A program made the translations under genes and the position numbers. Below, piece after piece: positions 9,814-21,414 of a DNA stretch of 64,000 nucleotides. The first letter of the stretch is position 1. Every line of letters starts with the position of its first letter. This stretch comes from Perilla frutescens (taxonomy: Eukaryota > Streptophyta > Magnoliopsida > Lamiales > Lamiaceae), in assembly GCA_026008535.1 (NCBI GenBank), contig BRKX01000015.1, positions 25,131,501-25,195,500 of the forward strand. The letters run 5' to 3'. The notes under the pieces are model-generated. The model saw nothing but the letters and a program-made list of their open reading frames with translations, was not told the DNA's origin and did no database searches.

Positions 9814-12402
9814 TATTCTTCCATCATGGAGATCAGAACAGCAGGGAAAGTCTCAGCCTTTTGGTGGAAAGCCTGTGAAGAATCAAGTTTGCATCTACTG
9901 GCTTCAAGGGAGATGCAACAGAAACCCATGCAAGTTCCTGCACAGAGAATCTCTGCCTGCAGGCCGTTCACAAACTCAGAAGCAGCCTCAGTTGGCACCA
10001 CCTTCTGACATTTATTCCAAGAAAACCAAAGCATGGACCTGGAGGAATCATAACCATGATGTTTCAAAGAGGAGTGACAATTCCAGTAATGGAGTAAGCA
10101 TGTCCAACACTACAAGTGATCAGAACATCCTGAAGAAGGTCTTGACATATAATGGAAAGAGGGGTCACAGACATACGACCATTGCTCCAGTTCGGAGTGA
10201 TAGTGTCCCACAGGACCAGCTGAAGGTCACGACTGCTGTAAGAGATGAACCTGCGAAAAGCATTGTTCCAAAAGCTCAGCCAAAGCAATGCAAGTACTGG
10301 GCTACTGGCAGTTGTGTCCACAGAGAGAAGTGCAAGGATTTGCACTCATGGTTCTGCGGCTCTGGATTTATGATGTTGGCAAAGTTAGAGGGGCATACAA
10401 AGGTACTTCTCAGATACTGTGTTGATGAATTGTTTGGAACTTTGGTGATATGCGAGTTAAATTACTTTTCATATTTATGCAAATACCAATTGCCCTCTGC
10501 GTATTGTCTAGTGTAGGTTTACTTAAAGTTCAATTATCTTTACAATTTTGCTTAGGCTATTACTGGAATTTCATTCCCCTCTGGTTGCGACAAGCTATAT
10601 TCAGGCAGCAAGGATGGGACTACTCGAGTGTGGAACTGCTACACTGGTCAGTGTGCTGGTTCTGTAATGATCGATGGTGAAGTTGGATGTTTAGTTGCTG
10701 AAGGCCCATTGCTCTTTGCTGCATTTCAGAATGTTGTGAAGGTATAATTTGTTTTTCCATGGTCATCATATCTGAGAAACAGTGGCATTTTGCATAGTTT
10801 TCTCTCTCCTTTTTTGTATCTGCAATGGGTTTATTTTTATTGGTTTTATAGGCATGGAACCTCCAAAATCAGACTGAGTTTTTTCTAAATGGACCAGATG
10901 AATCAGTTTGCAGCATGGTTTTAGATGAGGATAAGTTTTTTTACTGGAACACAGGTAACTTTTAGGGGTCCTTGACATGGTCTTATTTGCCCCTTCATTC
11001 CCCTGTAGCATGCACCCACTGCATCCATTCACTTGAGATTTTCGCTCTTTGTCAACTATTAACTACATTGTAGATTCTCATTTTCTTTACGATGCATGGA
11101 TACAGGATGGTACCATAATGGTGTGGAAGTGGAATATAGAGACCAATATTCCTGAACCAGCTGCCATGTTGAAGGGGCACCGTGGTGCTGCTGTGTGCTC
11201 CCTTGTTATAAGGGATGATAGGCTCTATTCGGGTTCGAAGGACTGTACTATAAAGGTTAACATTTTTGTCTACTTACCAAGAACTTGCTTTCGGAATTTA
11301 GTTCTACGTTATAGGCTCAATATTGTTGGGGCATCCTTTTAGATGTGTCACTACTATGGACATTTGTTCTTTGAAGTTGAACAAATGTTCTTCAGTAACC
11401 TCCAATAAGAAGTGCGGGAAATAAGATTTGAGAACCCACCAAATCTTAAATGGACTTTTTACGGATCTTGTTGATTCAAAAGCCTATTCAAATAAACCAC
11501 CAAACAACTCAAAACTTTGTAAATGGAGAGCGTTGCCATGCAAACTATTAGTCATCTATTTATGTTTTTTCATTCTTTTTGGCCCGTATTCATTCATAAG
11601 TTGATTAAGTTCTTTATGTGCCTAATTTCTTAATTATTGTTATTAGGTATGGGACCTGCAACATTTGCAGTGCTTGCAGGCTCTATATGGGCATACAAGA
11701 GATGTGACATCTGTCCTTTGCTGGGAAAGCTATTTGTTATCTGCATCTCTCGACAAAACATTGAAGGTTTGGCTTTCTAAATGCCTTATATTAGGATGTT
11801 ACTTGTTAGAACTTAGAATGGCTTCTGAATGCTTTTTATATTTCAGTTTCTTTATGTGGTACTGCAATTCTTAGAATTATCTGTATTTGATAGATTTGGT
11901 GTGCTGCTGAAAGTGGATCAATAGAGGTCACTAATGAGATTAAAGAAGATCATGTAAGTTAAAGAGCCCTCGTCTCTGAAATGGATTACTTTGATCCGCA
12001 CATGTTACTTTTGAATTGCTCCCATCTTTACCAATCTCTAACACATCATATACCGTATCAGGAGCTCATGGCACTCTGTGGCATAGATGATGCAGAAGCA
12101 AAACCTATCCTGCTTTGCTCCTTAAACGACAGCACAGTCTGCCTCTATGACTTGCCTTCGTGAGTATGAGTTAACCAAAGATGGCTTCTGTTAGAAAAAA
12201 GCTTCATCTCCTCCTTTTCTAGCCATTCATCTAATTTTGTATGTTTGTTGTCTGAAGATTTACAGAGAGGGGAAGAATATTTTCAAAGCAGGCAGTTCAA
12301 GTGATTCGCCTTGGCAAGGACGGGCTCTTTTTTACTGGCGATGCAAAGGGAGAGGTCTACGTCTGGAAAATGCTCGAGGTGCTGTGTGCAACAGCATCGT
12401 AA
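9814..12402 (+). CDS. ZFWD-type CCCH zinc finger and WD40 repeat protein, 5' incomplete, one apparent frameshift
   Basis: Eight exons are supported by GT/AG junctions and by the family order: 9814?-10402, 10556-10741, 10852-10954, 11106-11255, 11647-11766, 11894-11953, 12062-12159 and 12258-12402. The first carries two CCCH fingers, C-x7-C-x4-C-x3-H (from VCIYWLQGRC) and C-x7-C-x5-C-x3-H (from QCKYWATGSC). Later exons encode WD40 blades, with recognisable LEGHTK, YSGSKDGTTRVW, LKGHRG and LYGHTRD segments, ending in FFTGDAKGEVYVWK. Domain order and C terminus match Arabidopsis zfwd1/C3H48-like proteins, a plant family of poorly known, probably RNA- or protein-binding function. Two oddities stand out. 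The frame is open back to 9791 but has no ATG, so a first coding exon is missing or unrecognised. Exon 3 is 103 nt because of a T7 run at 10936-10942, where six T's would keep frame; as written, translation stops in exon 4. Either an assembly error or real decay explains this. Confidence 0.85.
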
Positions 12403-14028
12403 CTCGACTTTGAAGAGAGATTGGGGTTCCCCTGATATCTTGACGTGTTTCAGGTAGCAGCTTTCCGGCCTTTGCAATGGTGGAATTAATTATTGCTAAA
12501 TCTGCAATTGTTGGATGCATTTTATTGTGAAACAGGCGCCAAATCGAGGAAAGGCCATTGCTTTGTATAGCTATATGTATATACGTGCTGTTCATTCATT
12601 AATTAATCTTATCGCTGTTCACCTCGTCCTAATATATAATGGCGCTGTGGTGGGAAAAGCAAGTCTAGTCACGTAACACTATGCCACTATGGTGATCCTG
12701 ACCCGTTCTAAAAAGACAAATGAAACCGTTGATGAACATGCTCGATTGAATGTATATTTTTTCTTCTTCTAGAAACTGCATAATAAAAATTGAATTGGAG
12801 AGTGAAGTTTTGTATAAGCTAGATAGTTTTGATGAGTAATTGTTTGAAGATATTCAGTTGTTGAATTGGTAAATTTATTCCGAAGAAAATTGGACTCTTT
12901 TTTATTCAGTTTATTTAGTTCTCTTTTTTTGAGTTTTGTTGCCACTCTGTTTCTGGATTCCAAGAATTAGACTCTTTTCCACATTAACCCAACCCTACTT
13001 TTTTTTTCCTTGCGGCCATTGTTTTTTCTATGATTATTTTGGTCCATAATTCACATTATTCTCTTAATTATCAAAGAAAAGTCTGATATGGACATGAAAT
13101 AAATATGTGGTTCATCGTGAATCTCTGATTGTACTACTGAAAAGGAACCAAGAATCAACGTAACACCAGCATGTTTTGGGAGGGATCATCTGGGATTCTG
13201 GCCTCATAAATCTCACTTAAATTTGCTTTTCTGTAACTCATAAAATCTCACGTATATCTACTTTCTTGATGAAGTGTATAACTCCTCTAGATCATGATCA
13301 TTTATTCCTATATATTAATTTTTTTAAAAAAGATATAGGATACAATTTCTGATATTTTTGGCGTATGTAACGTGATGGAGTAATAGTAAGAAGAACTCAT
13401 AGAAACACCTGAATAGTAGCTAGTTTAATTTTTGTGTGCCGTGACGTCTTAATTGTAAACAGTGGGTTGATTATAAACTTCGTTACATATTGTTGGCCTA
13501 AACCACAAAAAATATATATAGAAATAAAGTTAGGAAAAAAGTTGCTGGAGTGATAGTGGTTTAATTTTGTTTTCGAAAATGACTTGCTTATTATGATATC
13601 TAGCTTAGTGAATAATATTTATGGGCCACTATCTCCGGCAGTTTGTCCCACTCAACATTAACGTTGCCCTTCTCTCTCTACAATCTACATGAATTCTTGC
13701 TATTTATTTTTTTTCTTTTACCAGTTTTGGTTTGAGTACTTTATTGCCTTCTTTATGCCATTTTGGAATAGAAAAATTTGTAGCATATCTTCATATAAAG
13801 CACTACTAATGTTGATTGATCCATTTTTGGATAAATGAAGGACAAATTATATAGTTCCTGCAGTTTCATTATTTAATTAAGTGTACGTACATATTGATTA
13901 GCCTCAAGATTAGAACAGTACAGATAATACAAAAAAGAAAGAGAAAAGAAGAAAAAGGTAAGTTTCTGATATATAATTAACTCTCACCATTAATGAAACT
14001 AAAAGAGGTGATGTGAGTGTGAATTGGA
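12403..14028. other. intergenic between two convergent genes
   Basis: This holds the presumed 3' UTRs of the ZFWD gene (plus) and the bZIP gene (minus). No further gene, RNA or element was recognised. Confidence 0.6.
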
Positions 14029-14580
14029 TCAGTGAAGCAAATCTTGTGAAGGAGTGAGAGAGTGGTTTGAAGAGTGAAGGTGTGTGAAAATGGAGTAGGA
14101 ATCTGAATTGGTGGTAAGTTGGAGGTCCATGAGCTTTGTGTGAAGTTGAGCTGCTTCTTCCTTGAGCCTAACATTCTCTTGAAGAACTCTGTCATGGGTC
14201 TCAGAGGCCTCGTTCAACTTCTCGATGAGATTATGGTTCTCGGTTCTGAGACGAAGAACTTGGGACCATAGCTCATCGAGGTGCCTCTGCTTGCGCATCC
14301 TTGACCTTCGGGCAGATTCCCTGTTGGAGATCATCCTCCTCTGCTTCCTCTCGTCAAGGATGCTGCTGCTGATGAATTGATGCTCCTCTGCCTCATCAGA
14401 GGTTGAGTTGTTGCTGATGCATGAAGAGTTTGGAGTGATGATCACTTCTTCATAGTTTGGGAATTCTATCAAGAATCTGCTCACCTCAACTGCTGGTAAG
14501 TTAAAGTTGCCTTGGAAAATGGAGGGAGGATTTGCTGCTGGACCAAAGTAGCTCATTTGTTGTGTATTAGATTCAATCAT
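14029..14580 (-). CDS. bZIP transcription factor (group S, bZIP43-like)
   Basis: This 183-residue, intronless bZIP protein is predicted to bind ACGT-type DNA elements as a dimer in the nucleus. The basic region contains the invariant N-x7-R (Asn86, Arg94) in RMISNRESARRSRMRKQRH. Nine residues after Arg94 the zipper starts at Leu104 and continues in heptads at 111, 118, 125 (Ala), 132 (Val), 139, 146 and 153. The segment RHLDELWSQVLRLRTENHNL is typical of plant bZIP42/43/48-type proteins. The N terminus is short and acidic/serine-rich before the basic region, as usual in group S, and the single exon also fits. No conserved sucrose-responsive upstream frame, as found in the S1 subgroup, was seen in the leader. 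Family assignment is firm; the exact orthologue is inferred. Confidence 0.93.
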   Translation of the reverse strand: MIESNTQQMSYFGPAANPPSIFQGNFNLPAVEVSRFLIEFPNYEEVIITPNSSCISNNSTSDEAEEHQFISSSILDERKQRRMISNRESARRSRMRKQRHLDELWSQVLRLRTENHNLIEKLNEASETHDRVLQENVRLKEEAAQLHTKLMDLQLTTNSDSYSIFTHLHSSNHSLTPSQDLLH

Positions 14581-14664
14581 GATTGCCTAATTAAGTAGAG
14601 CAAACTACACAGATTCTAATTGCATGAAGACTCGAGGGATTTTAACTTATATACATATATATAG

Positions 14665-14666
<2 letters not shown>

Positions 14667-14717
<51 letters not shown>
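14667..14717. repeat. (AG)n microsatellite in the bZIP leader
   Basis: About 25 AG units lie between the bZIP start codon (14580) and the TATA-like box (14756-14765). On the gene strand it is a long CT tract within the presumed 5' leader. Its length is likely to vary among individuals. Confidence 0.85.
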
Positions 14718-14755
14718 CTTGTGGTGTGAATGGTATATGGAGATTTGACACTACC

Positions 14756-14765
14756 TATTTATATA
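14756..14765 (-). promoter_or_regulatory. TATA box of the bZIP gene
   Basis: The minus strand reads TATATAAATA, a canonical plant TATA box, about 175 bp upstream of the start codon. A start of transcription near 14725-14735 would place the CT microsatellite in the leader. Confidence 0.55.
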
Positions 14766-14799
14766 CTATTCTAGTATGTTTCCTCCTATTCATGATATA

Positions 14800-17700
14800 T
14801 CTTCATGCAATAATTAATCTCATTAAAAGAAATATAATTCTTATGTGTAAAGTAACATCTCATAGCTCTAAACTTGGGTTGTATGAGGATATTATACTGT
14901 GGTTTACCTCCTTTATTGAGCCAGTAGGTAAGGATGCTCGGGAGGAATTTTTTGTTTTGTGTTGTGTTGTATTATATGATTTATTGAATAAGATCGATCC
15001 TGATTTAGATTGTAGTTAACGTACTTTGGTTAATATTGGAGGCAATTATTTAGGGAATGAGCCTTTTTTTAGCAATCTTAGAGCTCTTGAGGCCACAATG
15101 TGCTCTTATAATTGTCGATGCTGAAATCTATGTTAATCTTAAAGGTTAATGAACATGAAAAATCAGATATCATTATTATAGTAATTTGATGACTCAAAGG
15201 GCACTTGAAAGGGAGTATATTTAAAATTTCTCTATGGTCCGTATCTGTTGCGTCTCATACCTAAATCAATGCTCTAATATGTATAAATACATAACAAAGG
15301 CTAATTAAAAGGCGAGGAAAGTAAACATTTTTTCGAATTTGATATCATGCATGCAACAAATTTGAAATTAAAAAAAAAAAAAATCTACTATTGGTAGCTT
15401 CATGAATAATCTGGTAAGGGCAGTATAGTCTTTTAGGCAAGCAAAGGAAAGGGCCTCAAATCTCAATCAAAGGTGTGCCTCTACTTTCCTTCATGTTTTC
15501 CACTTACGTTTTTCTTGCTGCATTATAATATTGGATGTCCCTTTGTTACACACACACACACACACACACACACTTTACTACTCAATGTCTTCAACAGTTA
15601 ATAACATGGGCAAACTCAAAAGGTCCTTTTCAGATGAGTTTAATAACTTTTTTTGAACTATATATTTGTTTATCTATGATATCAAATTAAGTACCTACAT
15701 TTGTGGTCACATACAAATTTGCCTACTTTAATTTTAGGAGTCGTCATGCATGTGTTAGAGTAGAGTGTCACATGGTTTGATGGATGTTTTTGATTTGTGT
15801 TAATATTCTGAGCAGTTGAAAATGCAATATGAAATGGCAGGCAGAATTCCCATCAGGCAGTAGAATTATACTCTCAAATCAAAGTCTTCACTCTTCTTTT
15901 TCTTGATAACACACTACACACATTGCACACAGCTGATATCATAGAAGAATATATGCATAGCTCATAACACATGCTAGCTTAGCTAAATAACTATACATGA
16001 TAACACGTGCCATTTCTTAAGTGGTGAATCCGTGATATTTTTCCCTATTCACTTATTTTCTATTTTATTACAATCTTATATTTTATTTCATGAGTGAACG
16101 TAGGTATGTTTCTGATCGATTATCTTGGTAATTAAAGTCTTTGTTAATGTCTTTTCGTAGAAGGAATCGGTCGGTAAAGTATTCTGCTTTGGTGAGGTCT
16201 CCACTTGCAAATGCACTACAGTTTCCTAATCTGGATAAGTTGCAAATTTAACAAGGAATTGAATATATATATATATATATATAGATCTGCAGCTTCTCGA
16301 AATTTATATGTTCGTGTTTCAATCTCGTATTGTGCCATCTAACATAACATGCACACATATGGGACATGCCAAGTGATTGAATTTTACAATTCGATCCATT
16401 CCATATTTCCATTTTAGCTGTAAATGAGAAGAGATCGTGATAAAAGAAATATGCTGCAGATAGCTGTATCAAAAAAGTCTGGCCAAATCCAAGAATATTG
16501 TTTTAATGATATTCTATTACCACTTCTTCTATACAAATTAATTTTTAAATGAGTTTTTCAGTTTTAGGTGATTCCCCACTATGAAACATTTTCTTAATGC
16601 ATCTCCAAAAGTTGAGATGAGAAATTGGGACAAGTTACATCATATATATATATACTACTTATGTAACAAGAATTTTACTCCGAACCTTTGACTATTCCCC
16701 CTATATTATCGTTTTCGACAGTAATGTATATATCTACTTTAATTTCTCTATATTTGACAATAAAAAAATTAAATAAAATTCTTTTACACATTTTCCAAAT
16801 ATATATAATATAGATAAATTTGATCGCAGAAAAGATAAATAATTAAGGTTGCATTATTTGAGCCGCATACGTTTGAATGCCCAATGTAATGATTTTTTTT
16901 TTTTTTTTTTAATTTATAACATAAATTTGATATAGTTTGCAAATTTAACACATATCTAATTAATTCAATGAATTTGAAACCGGCGACTGTTTCTTAAAAA
17001 TGAAGTTGTTTGACCTTTAATTAATAACAACCTCTTAAAAAGATATTGTTTAATTTAGTAACTGGACCACGAATCTACTTGTATTTTCCACATTTATGCC
17101 AGTTTCAATTTCGCGAGAATTAGAATCGGTATATATTTAATTTGCAAAATGTGTTATAAAGATTAAATAATCAGTATAATAATTTAGAGTTCATATTAAA
17201 ACTAAAAAAATCATTTAAATTAAGTTCATGATTTTAAAAAGCATCTAACCATGAAGTATTGAATCATAATTTCGGTTGGATTACATTAATGCAATTAAGT
17301 TAACGAGCCAATATTTAAAAATGTGCAACAAATTAAATAGTTCACTTTTTTCCAACAATTTGTTTGAGAGAGTTATTATTTTTATTTTTGGATCGATGAA
17401 CACATACAAAAGGCGCCTACTCCCGTTCATAATTAAAATCAAGCTAGTATATAGAGGATGTAAATTGCGGTGAGAATTTTTTTTGCTATGTATGATTTTA
17501 TTTTCTAATATATATCTTACTTTAAACTCTCAATTATAATTATTAATTAACAACAAAATTTATGTTACATCTCGCCAATAATACAAGTAAAGAACATTTA
17601 TGAGGACATGCAACCACCATCATCTTTTCACATTATTCTTTGATATCATTTTTCATCGTTAAGCAATTAATGTCATCATGAAACTGCGAATTCTTGGTAG

Positions 17701-18530
17701 CATATTTGTGGTTTGTCTCCACTTTCTCCCCCACTATAATAATCCTCACCTTTTTTATTTATTTATTTAATAAATGGCATTCTCTGCTGACGTAATCACT
17801 TTCTGATTGGTTTAAATAGGATAAGCCCGTATTAATTCTTTTTATACCCATTTAATCAAGAATCACTAGTAATCTATTAATAATTATTTTCTGATTTAAC
17901 ATTTATTCTTTATTTGGTTGTCGAATTGTTATTTATTGTCTTTGATCTGTCAGGTTTTATAAAGGTGGGCATGCTCACGCGGGAATAAAATTAAACAAAT
18001 CTTAATCCCATTTCATTCGTTCTTATGTATGATCACTAAGGTCTAATTCACTATCAATGCGGATAAGAAAGTAACTTAAGTTACTGTTTTGGAATGACCC
18101 ATTGGTGGAATAAAGTAATTTAGCGATAAATATATCTCAAGTTAAAATTTCACCAGCATTTTTAATTAGATCGAGTCTATCACACATAATTTTCTCAATG
18201 ATGTTTACCTCTCCACATGTGATATTGCACACAAAAGCATGATTTACTTACATTGCGCACAACCAAATAGCGACTGCGGATTACTTTCGTCACAAAAAAT
18301 AAATAAAAATAAAGTAGCTTAATCCATTGGGGGTGGCTTATCGGTGGTAGAGTGCAGATTGTGGCATAAATACTTCAAGTTCAAATAATTTATATTATAA
18401 TTTTGGAAAAGTCTTTTATAAGACTTTGAAGCCCATACAACATGAGACGAATGAGCCACGCGGGTTGGGTCGGGCCAACCTGCCCTGCACCGCCGCAGGT
18501 CTTGAAAAAAAATTACGTTAGAAAAAAGTG
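14800..18530. other. intergenic, AT-rich
   Basis: No convincing coding frame. Simple repeats only: (AC)n near 15548-15573, (TA)n near 16265-16283, and a T run near 16890-16910. The far left portion may hold distal promoter sequence of the bZIP gene. Confidence 0.5.
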
Positions 18531-19338
18531 TTATTCATCCCATTAAAAATTATTAATTGTAAGAGTTGAAAATTTAAATACCCACATCTCAAGTTGTATT
18601 CAAGAAATAGTCAACTTAACAAAATGCTTCAAGAGTTACTCACTTTTACAATATTATCCTCAATACCCCACATATTTTACATTTTTTAGATAAATTGATC
18701 TTGTGTAAGAAATTGAGATCCACAAAATTCTTCCAAATTAAGTACCAATCATTTGTGTTCTTTTCAAATATGCAAGTGTGTAAGACCCAATAAATACAAA
18801 AGTAAATGACAACTACTCATATGAGACAAAAATAAAGTTACCCCTCAATACAAAACCGTTATCTTTCGCCGAAAGGTAATAATTTTTTCTTTGAATTTCC
18901 CCTTGGTTCAGTCAATGAGCCATGCGAATATTAAAAAAGAGACGGAAAGTGATGTCTTTTATTCCTATTGTACATTAATTTAAAATAGCAATTAAAAAAA
19001 GTGTTGACCTCTCGATAGAAATTGTTACCCCTCAATGATAGATAACCAATTTTTGAATTTTGAATTTCCAACCAACTTAAAATTATGTTAAAAGAATAGG
19101 GGTAGTCACACATTAATTTGAAAAATAAATGATCTCCTTATATTTAGTTAGGGTAATTTAAAAAAAAATACTCAACCTATTGTCTTTATTCCCTTCCCTC
19201 TCAATTGTTCCTCTTTTCTGGTCCCCCAACATTTCACTCTCATGTCTCTAATCATGTCCCACAACAACTCCACCATAATGCCCTTCAACTTAATGATTGA
19301 TCCCTCATTGCACATTTTCTTTGCAAAATAAGCTGCAA

Positions 19339-19908
19339 TCACCCTAGAGTGGACCTCCTGAGGTCCAATATGGCCCAAGTCACGATTGCATGTATGAATA
19401 GCCTTGAACTTGCACACAATCCAAAAAAAATTCTAATTGAGGCTTGCAGCTCAAAAGGACACCGATCACCATGTTTACGTATGTATTCCAACCTCTTACT
19501 ATCTGAATGCTTCATTTTACATTCAGCCAGGAGTTCAATATTCCATAACTTGATAGCAATCGACAAATCCTCTTTGTGCCAGAAAGTCAATTCTTCACAT
19601 AATTGTTCATTTGCGATCCGCTCCAAATCACTCCCCACAATTAAAGCAGACGTATCAAGAGGAGTAATTAGAATTAACCAATTATATAGTTCGTCTGTAA
19701 GAGTTGGGTCTGTATCATGGCCCATTGGTGGAGGGTTGTCCACTCCGAGCATTGATAGAAGACTGTTGACGCCGACCTCTACAGATCCAGACATCAAACT
19801 CAGCAAGGGTAAATGTGTCAACTCAGTGGTGAATTTTGCATCATCATCATCACCATCATCATAATCATCATCATTGTTGTTATTTTGTGGTCCATTTGCC
19901 TTATGGGC
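19339..19908 (-). CDS. unidentified open frame, probable gene fragment
   Basis: A 190-codon stretch without stops begins after a stop at 19909-19911. It opens with an Asn/Asp-rich run made by a GAT triplet repeat and continues with a normal-looking globular composition containing DLERIANEQLCEELTFWHKE and RLEYIRKHGD. I do not recognise the family. After 19339 a neighbouring frame (19172-19417) continues with a similar character (VIAAYFAKKMCNEGSI), which suggests a frameshift or a lost intron near 19400. There is no ATG at the start of the open stretch; the first internal ATG is at LSLMSGS. It could be a captured host gene fragment or part of a transposon protein. Confidence 0.25.
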   Translation of the reverse strand, partial: AHKANGPQNNNNDDDYDDGDDDDAKFTTELTHLPLLSLMSGSVEVGVNSLLSMLGVDNPPPMGHDTDPTLTDELYNWLILITPLDTSALIVGSDLERIANEQLCEELTFWHKEDLSIAIKLWNIELLAECKMKHSDSKRLEYIRKHGDRCPFELQASIRIFFGLCASSRLFIHAIVTWAILDLRRSTLG

Positions 19909-19910
19909 TT

Positions 19911-20322
19911 AATGACTTTGGCCCATTCGACTCTTTGTCTTCCATGAGCCCAGCCCACAACTCCTTTTGTACCCTATGGACAGCCTATAAGTCGATTCAC
20001 TGTTCCCTCTTCTTCAACAATCTGAAATCTCACGTTCTTCTCTCTGTCTCTCTGAAATCGCTCTCTCTGTACCGTTGCTCTTCGTGGGCTGTCGGTGTTA
20101 AAGCTTCGAGCACCTATAGTGTTACTTGGGGTTCGGGATTCTTCATGGTGCTGGGCTGTGGTCTTGTGTTGCTGTTGCTGTCGTAGTTGAAAGTCCGGGC
20201 CAAAGGATAATCTGAGCCATCTCTTGCCCGTTGCTTGATCAACATCCGATGAAGACTGCTTTGGCGGTGAAGACCTGTGGAGTTCCGGCGAGGTCGATAC
20301 CCAACAGTGGTATAAGAGCCAT
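19911..20322 (+). mobile_element. possible 3' part of a copia-type LTR with primer-binding site
   Basis: TGGTATAAGAGCCA at 20308-20321 differs by one base from the classical initiator-Met primer-binding site seen in plant LTR elements, and it directly follows ...CCCAACA. The CT-rich upstream stretch resembles an LTR R/U5 region. No partner LTR or coding region was found, so the left boundary is a guess. Confidence 0.3.
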
Positions 20323-20446
20323 GGTATCCTCATCGGGTACCCTCCGCCGCTGCCTCCTCGTTGTTCCGCCGCCTCTGTGGCTGCACCGTCTGTCTGCTCC
20401 TCGGCGAGCCCTGAAAAGGTAAGACGGGTCATCCCCTGCCTGGGAT

Positions 20447-21414
20447 TAGGGCTGGCAATTCGGGCGGCCCGGCCCGATGGGCTTTTTGGTAGTAGAGAGG
20501 CCAGTCCGGCCCGGCTCGGCCATGGGACGGGCCTGTATTTTCTGAGCCCGGCCCGGCCCTGTGCGGACTTTCGGGCTTTTTTGGCCCGATTTTTTTTTCA
20601 TATTTTAAAATTTTCTCAAATTTCATACATTTTCAAGTTTCCTTATCCAATTCTAAATCTCATTAAGATAAAAGCACACAAATTGATTATTATAAAAATA
20701 TTATATAAACTGTTTATGATAAACATTACATAATATATGATAAATTGATAATCCAACATTTGATCCTCTAAAATGGCATCATCAATATCCACCATTTCTG
20801 CAAAAAGATTGAAAAAATATTAGAAGAGATTAAAGACTAAAACTATAGAAGAGTATTCTGCCATACAAACACTAATTAATTGATCATTACATTTACATCA
20901 AACACGAGGCTGCATCTGTGAGGCTTTTTTAGATCATTGTTACTACATGGCAATATTTTAATATATATTTGACCAATGTATATTAAATAAGGCCTTAATG
21001 TGAATGCTAGCTCTAAAACTTTATAAACAAGTTAAAGTTTGTAATCTTTCCAATTTCTAACAGGTAACAAGTTTATGTAAATAAAATAGTACAAGGCCGA
21101 AATCAAACACACTAACTCTGTACAATTTCCCCATTTTTTAAGAACAACATGAATCATTGGATTTTTTTATCTTCCTCAGATTGTAAATTTGCAATTCTCC
21201 TAAAAAACAAACCATATATATAATATCAAGAAGAGAGAGAAATAAGAAGAGCAAAAATGTGAAACACACAAATCCTCACTTCAACTCCCTCTGTAACTCT
21301 GTTATACAAAACTATATATATCATATCATCGATAGTTTCCACATAATACACAGACACTGAGACACATATATCAGAGTAAATTAGTAATTAATTTAGAAAT
21401 TTTTTCACCATTTT
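20447..21414. mobile_element. truncated hAT element, copy 1
   Basis: It starts with TAGGGCTGGCAATTCGGGC, the same end as the complete element at 31395-32891. It follows that copy closely, including subterminal GGCCCGGCCCG runs, but has an extra block at about 20703-20749. Homology stops at about 21414, where a poly-T joins unrelated sequence, so the right end is lost. Confidence 0.75.

Noticed and set aside
14624..15019. 131-codon frame with Glu-Arg repeats
   Set aside because: The repeat is a translation of the (AG)n microsatellite in the bZIP leader, and the remainder has no protein-like character.
19836..20186. Poly-His open frame
   Set aside because: It comes from a CAT triplet repeat; the opposite strand frame (Asp-rich) is the more plausible one.
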